From UBA11612 sp963976395 (lineage in GTDB: Bacteria; Pseudomonadota; Alphaproteobacteria; Rhodospirillales; Rhodospirillaceae), in the NCBI GenBank assembly GCA_963976395.1, contig CAXBLG010000027.1:1-35684 (forward strand): a stretch of DNA of 35,684 nucleotides, read 5' to 3'. The translations under genes and the position numbers were made by a program. Of the stretch, positions 32,801-35,684 are shown piece after piece. The notes below the pieces were generated by a model. It ran no database searches. It was not told the DNA's origin and saw nothing but the letters and a program-made list of their open reading frames with translations. How positions within the stretch are numbered: position 1 is the first letter of the stretch; each line of letters opens with the position of its first letter.

Positions 32801-32919
32801 TCAATCAGCCAGAATGCAAAAGGCGCATGTTCAGCCCACGCTGATGCCTCAAGGAATTGAGGCGCCCAGAATGAAGCCGGGGATAGGTGCTTGCCTGTCG
32901 TTGTGTAAGTGCTGCTCAT
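29839..32919 (-). CDS. Giant fusion: methyltransferase, coiled coil, RgpF-like domain, family 2 glycosyltransferase
   Basis: A 1026-residue multidomain protein. Residues about 40-200 are a class I SAM methyltransferase of the Methyltransf_24 type: LVELGTHGGYSYFAF (47-61) is motif I, followed by LLHIDGLHFYEDVKHDF and ILFHDTNVRERNFGVFRLWE. Residues about 240-338 are a heptad-like, charged coiled coil, ending in NSTSWRLTAPIR, a motif often seen after coiled coils in glycosyltransferases. Residues about 455-715 match rhamnan-synthesis RgpF proteins (LAVICHLFYESMAPEFQRYL, ENRGRDIAPKL, YVLHIHSKAS). Residues 760-965 are GT2: VVVGIVTYNNTAKQV, NVGFGKAHNRLM, ANPDGSFHPDAI, FFMYCEDVDLSWRARASG. No membrane span is seen, so it is probably cytoplasmic. 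Likely builds and caps the exported glycan (inference). Confidence 0.88.
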   Translation of the reverse strand: MSSTYTTTGKHLSPASFWAPQFLEASAWAEHAPFAFWLIEHHKPRTLVELGTHGGYSYFAFCQAVKAFSLSTQCYAVDTWRGDEHTGFYDEAFFQRVSEYNDAHYAAFSRLVRSTFDDAVEHFSDGSIDLLHIDGLHFYEDVKHDFETWRPKLSERAIILFHDTNVRERNFGVFRLWEELRKEFPSFEFLHGHGLGVLGFGSDLPPDMVDFFTAVREPNVPTDIRHAYSRLGGAFKADLVGREIQIQLKGEITAQKERADALADALDVNLKTSESEVRRLTSRETALMAESSALEDSLKEAGRRLEVQWEHNSILTAQLDDLTRQLNAQKQALQSLKNSTSWRLTAPIRIARRFPKQVTQTIRHLTKASARFLYHHIPLPQVAKKKLVDVSFRIAPTLFQSTSVYRKWESQRRRESADALLLQRQKPLKEVARPFEIDYSVAVPFDHAQSLTNAPKLAVICHLFYESMAPEFQRYLANISFPFDLFISTNTAAKKAALEAFFKDWSHGSVEIRITENRGRDIAPKLLTFKDIYDSHEYVLHIHSKASDHASALANWRGFLLENLLGSPEIVNSVFSAFYQRPDLGIIASQHFEPMRQWVNWGGNFKAADALARRMGIVMSDDKVLDFPSGSMFWARSSALKPLLDLNLEFDDFDKENKQIDGTLAHAIERLYFYVCERASFKWIKISHPSLFEHTPAIISIDSPGDLDKFMSEHTLTLTDPTTPAPRTIHPPPVAPAKSLIARLQERALGSKTPVNAATNVVVGIVTYNNTAKQVRSIVNSARQALIIAGLNAKARIYVVDNGDASSAAAGEDESIFHMKTEGNVGFGKAHNRLMAEAFSNNADIYIAANPDGSFHPDAIGALVQMMHAHNGRALIEAIQFPDEHPKTYDPFTFETPWASGACLAIPNQLYEAIGGFDDAFFMYCEDVDLSWRARASGFAVRICPRALFLHAVTNRKPDPTRLKVIFNSGILLARKWNNPKFEKWLNLELKAIGFEPTDAQPTRVPDEWGHIPDFDHQLSFSETRW

Positions 32920-33002
32920 GGAATACGGCCAAATACATCCTCAAACGCGTTGCGGCAAGCAGCTTATCTGCAACCCACTGATACCGCGAACTAATATGGC
33001 AA

Positions 33003-34211
33003 TTAAGAATATGTAGGTCTTGAAAAATTATCCGGCGCAAACTCCCGGTATAGCGCCAAATGCTGCTCCAAGATAATGGTCAGTGCAAATTCGGTGATAA
33101 CCTTGGCGCGAGCAGCCTCGGCCCACTCTTTGCGTGCATCTGGGTGGTTCATAATCCACCCCATAGCTTCGGCTAGGGCTTCAGGGCGGCCAGGGGGCAC
33201 CAACAATCCGGTCTTGTTGGGGATAACAACCTCTCGATTGCCCCTAACATCCGAGGCGATCATGGCTCTGCCGCTAGCAGCCGCCTCTAAAAGAGCTTTA
33301 GGAAGTCCTTCTCCACCAAGTGCGGGATGCAGAACCACGTGGCACTGCGCGATCAAAGGGCGAACATCCGCTAGCTGACCCTTAAATGTCACGCCGGGTA
33401 TTTTGTCCCATTGAGCAATCATACCGGCAGGAATAGAGGACGGGTTGCCCGCATCGTGTCCGCCGCAAATAACTAATTCTGAAGTATGACCCTGACTTCG
33501 AAGGCTTGAATGCGCATCGATGGCGATCTGGATGCCTTTGATATAAAGAAGTCGCGCGAGAATAAGGAATTTAAACGGTCCCTCTGCAGGCTCTGGCTGT
33601 ATTGAGAATTCCGCCGTATCAACTCCCGAACCTGCAATAAGACTGACATGTCTTTCGGGTAGATTTAGGTGGGATCGCACAAAAATTTCATCGTCTTTAT
33701 TCTGTAGAACGATGCGCGCGTCATTGGTGCGCACCGATATACGCAAAATCAACCCGCATATTTTCTGTGCAATTATTGCTAGTATGGATTGATCGTGAAA
33801 AACGAAGCCAAATCCATTTATGGAGTTCACGACTTTAATATTGGAGCCCATCGCGGCTAAAGAACCGATGATCGCCGGCTTTAGGGCAATGTTATGCAGA
33901 ACATCTGGCTTCACATCTCGGAGAAGGCGCCGTACGCGAAGTAGCTCAGGCAAAAACTGAAATGCGGCACCGAGTAGAGAGCCAGACCGCCGCCAATTAA
34001 GCCCTTTCATTTCAAAATTTTCAGGCGTAGGCGAGCCGTTATCTGGGCGCGCCGCTACAACAACTTCAAATCCGGCCTGGGCCGCCGTGTCGGCGACCGC
34101 TATTTTATGAGATCTAAAATAGTAATATTCCGTCACTAGAAACAGCAGGCGCTTTTTATCGCGCGGCTGCCGCTCGGCGACCGACGAATTGCGCGGCGGT
34201 TCAGTGTTCAT
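33003..34211 (-). CDS. Glycosyltransferase family 4
   Basis: A 402-residue GT-B glycosyltransferase. The N-terminal domain begins after a polar 18-residue tail with KKRLLFLVTEYYYFRSHKIA. The Rossmann half has VRRLLRDVKPDVLHNIALKP, typical of GT4 lipopolysaccharide enzymes. The C-terminal domain has FKFLILARLLYIKGIQIAID and PALGGEGLPKALLEAAASGR, in which two glutamates seven residues apart from the GEGxxKALLEA pattern form the EX7E donor motif (the first at EGLPKALLE). It is the first gene of the leftward block 26658-34211; 83 bases separate it from the giant fusion. It resembles N,N'-diacetylbacillosamine or galactosyl-type GT4 enzymes only in general form, so the donor stays open. Confidence 0.85.
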   Translation of the reverse strand: MNTEPPRNSSVAERQPRDKKRLLFLVTEYYYFRSHKIAVADTAAQAGFEVVVAARPDNGSPTPENFEMKGLNWRRSGSLLGAAFQFLPELLRVRRLLRDVKPDVLHNIALKPAIIGSLAAMGSNIKVVNSINGFGFVFHDQSILAIIAQKICGLILRISVRTNDARIVLQNKDDEIFVRSHLNLPERHVSLIAGSGVDTAEFSIQPEPAEGPFKFLILARLLYIKGIQIAIDAHSSLRSQGHTSELVICGGHDAGNPSSIPAGMIAQWDKIPGVTFKGQLADVRPLIAQCHVVLHPALGGEGLPKALLEAAASGRAMIASDVRGNREVVIPNKTGLLVPPGRPEALAEAMGWIMNHPDARKEWAEAARAKVITEFALTIILEQHLALYREFAPDNFSRPTYS

Positions 34212-34292
34212 CCCACTTCTATATCGGGTCTGGAGACATCATGACAAGCATGGCCTCGTGCAATCAAAAGTCAGCCGCTTTCGTTTGTGGCG

Positions 34293-35630
34293 CTATATCA
34301 ATAATAAGAGGCTGATCAGAAAAATCGGACCCGTATAAAGTAATGCAACCGCGCAATACCCCATGATGTCTCTCGCCTGCAGACCTGCGATGGCCAGCAC
34401 CGGAAAGGCGATGAGGGGGTGAATCAAGTTCGTCCACTCGTCACCGAACGCAACAGCCATGGCGACTTTTGGAATATCAGCGCCGAGTTCTACGGCGGCT
34501 TGCATGGCAATGGGGCCTTGAACGGCCCATTGCCCGCCTCCAGAGGGAATAAATAAGTTTAGCACCGCGCCGCTAAAGAACGAGGCTATAGGCAAAGTTT
34601 GAGCGGTTGAGATCTCAACGAACAGATTGACGACAATTTGCGCGAGACCGGTGGCGGCCATCATGCCTGCGATTCCGGCATAGAAGGGGTACTGCAACAG
34701 AAATGGCCCAATAATGCGTGATGCATCTACAATCAATTTTAGGAAGTGTGCCGGTGATCTCGTTAAGGCAATAGCAACGATGAGAAACATGAAGTTCAGA
34801 CGGTTGAGATCGAGACCCTGTCCTCTTGAGACAAATTCGACGTAGAGATACGCGACTCCGGCAACGACAAATATGATATTTATCCAGCGCGTATTTTCGA
34901 TTCGCGCAGCCGGAGAGTTCCCTATTTCCACAACAGGCACCTCTGCGGTTTCTTCTGCCGCCAATGCTTCAGGCATGGGCCGGCATGCGGCGTCGGCAGG
35001 TCGAAGCCGTGCCATCACAAAGGGAAGAGTAAATAAAATCACCGCGGCTAGCGCAATATTCCAAGGTGTAAACACAGTCTCCGAAGAGGGGACAACGCCG
35101 ATTAAATTTTCCAAGAAATGTCCTGGTGTTGCGATTACGAGGCCAATTGATGACGACAAACCTTGGTGCCAAATGACAATGCCGCAAAAAGCACATGCGA
35201 CAAGCAAGGGGTAGTGAACTGGAATGCCGCGCTCACGGGCGGCGGCTCCGACAGCGCGGGCCGCTACAGCGCCGGCAACAAGGCCTAGGGCTGAGTAGAA
35301 AAGGGAGGCAATGCAGCTGACAAAGGCAACCGTGACATAGGCACCGCGCGGTGTGCGGACAAATCCGGCCGTGCCCTTAAGAATTCGCTGTACGGTGGGC
35401 GTATGCGCCAAAGTATGGCCGAACAATAGGATTAGGACAATTTGATTGGTGAACGTTAGTAGATCCCAAAAGCCGTCGCCCCAAGCGGTGATAGCTTCGC
35501 CCGGAGATGCGCCGGCAATGGTAATAGACAGCAGAAAAGTAAGTGCGGACAAGGTGACGGCGACGACGAAAGCAGCGGGCATCCATCGTTCAAAGAATGT
35601 GACAATCCCATTGGTTAGCCGTGCCAGCAT
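34293..35630 (-). CDS. atoE: Short-chain fatty acid transporter, AtoE family
   Basis: A 445-residue membrane protein with about ten to twelve hydrophobic segments. Diagnostic blocks are WGDGFWDLLTFTNQIVLILL, IVIWHQGLSSSIGLVIATPG, NLFIPSGGGQWAVQGPIAMQ and MAVAFGDEWTNLIHPL. They are conserved in the AtoE short-chain fatty acid transporter family, which takes up acetoacetate or butyrate-like acids in E. coli. Length agrees with a complete protein. A strong GGGGGAG lies just before the ATG at 35630. It stands alone in this window: no atoD, atoA or atoB is present, though genes further right are unseen. It is separated from the polysaccharide genes by 81 bases; link to the paa catabolism 17 kb away is speculative. 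Confidence 0.9.
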   Translation of the reverse strand: MLARLTNGIVTFFERWMPAAFVVAVTLSALTFLLSITIAGASPGEAITAWGDGFWDLLTFTNQIVLILLFGHTLAHTPTVQRILKGTAGFVRTPRGAYVTVAFVSCIASLFYSALGLVAGAVAARAVGAAARERGIPVHYPLLVACAFCGIVIWHQGLSSSIGLVIATPGHFLENLIGVVPSSETVFTPWNIALAAVILFTLPFVMARLRPADAACRPMPEALAAEETAEVPVVEIGNSPAARIENTRWINIIFVVAGVAYLYVEFVSRGQGLDLNRLNFMFLIVAIALTRSPAHFLKLIVDASRIIGPFLLQYPFYAGIAGMMAATGLAQIVVNLFVEISTAQTLPIASFFSGAVLNLFIPSGGGQWAVQGPIAMQAAVELGADIPKVAMAVAFGDEWTNLIHPLIAFPVLAIAGLQARDIMGYCAVALLYTGPIFLISLLLLI

Positions 35631-35684
35631 GTCTCCCCCTATGCCTTGGCTATTGAGCCCCTAACGCGATGAATGCGTTTTATG

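Noticed and set aside
1..35684. CRISPR arrays, insertion sequences, tRNA or rRNA genes and phage attachment sites
   Set aside because: No regularly spaced repeats, transposase or integrase reading frames, tRNA cloverleaf or rRNA sequences were seen.

Overview
The window looks like chromosomal DNA from a Gram-negative proteobacterium, most likely an alphaproteobacterium. The evidence is a complete aerobic phenylacetate (paa) catabolic set, an rfbC-rfbB-rfbD-rfbA dTDP-rhamnose operon, a Wzm/Wzt-type polysaccharide exporter, Sec-type signal peptides and a G+C content in the mid-50s by eye. The alphaproteobacterial placement is inference; no rRNA, tRNA or other taxonomic marker is present. I see no insertion sequence, CRISPR array or RNA gene, and there is no gene-free stretch longer than about 250 bases.

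Layout. (1) Bases 122-2682, + strand: two secreted proteins, a three-module protein of the COG4315/Lipoprotein_15 type and a secreted protein of unknown function. (2) Bases 2935-6265, + strand: a fused alpha-beta E1 and an E2 of a 2-oxoacid dehydrogenase complex. (3) Bases 6345-11681, - strand: paaI, paaJ and then paaA-B-C-D-E. (4) Bases 11800-17084, + strand: paaG, paaZ, an EthD-like small protein and a fused enoyl-CoA hydratase/3-hydroxyacyl-CoA dehydrogenase. (5) Bases 17227-34211: a surface polysaccharide cluster on both strands. It holds a GT-C-like membrane protein, rfbCBDA, an O-antigen ligase/polymerase-like protein, five glycosyltransferases in their own genes, a 1026-residue methyltransferase/coiled-coil/RgpF/GT2 fusion, and the ABC exporter pair. 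(6) Bases 34293-35630, - strand: a short-chain fatty acid transporter of the AtoE family.

How the genes work together. PaaABCDE epoxidises phenylacetyl-CoA, PaaG isomerises the epoxide to oxepin-CoA, and PaaZ opens the ring and oxidises the aldehyde. PaaJ and the fused hydratase/dehydrogenase then finish beta-oxidation to acetyl-CoA and succinyl-CoA. Separate paaF and paaH genes are absent and the fused enzyme most likely replaces them. paaK (phenylacetate-CoA ligase) is also absent here. The E1/E2 operon has in front of it a 29-base block that matches the paaG promoter region at 22 of 29 positions. This suggests that E1/E2 belongs to the same regulon and may make phenylacetyl-CoA directly from phenylpyruvate. 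That is the most interesting metabolic hypothesis in the window.

In the polysaccharide region, dTDP-L-rhamnose made by RfbABCD probably feeds rhamnosyltransferases that build a chain exported by Wzm/Wzt. The giant fusion combines a methyltransferase, a coiled coil and two glycosyltransferase-type modules. It resembles in logic a combined polymerase, ruler and chain terminator, whose methylated end could be read by the C-terminal domain of Wzt.
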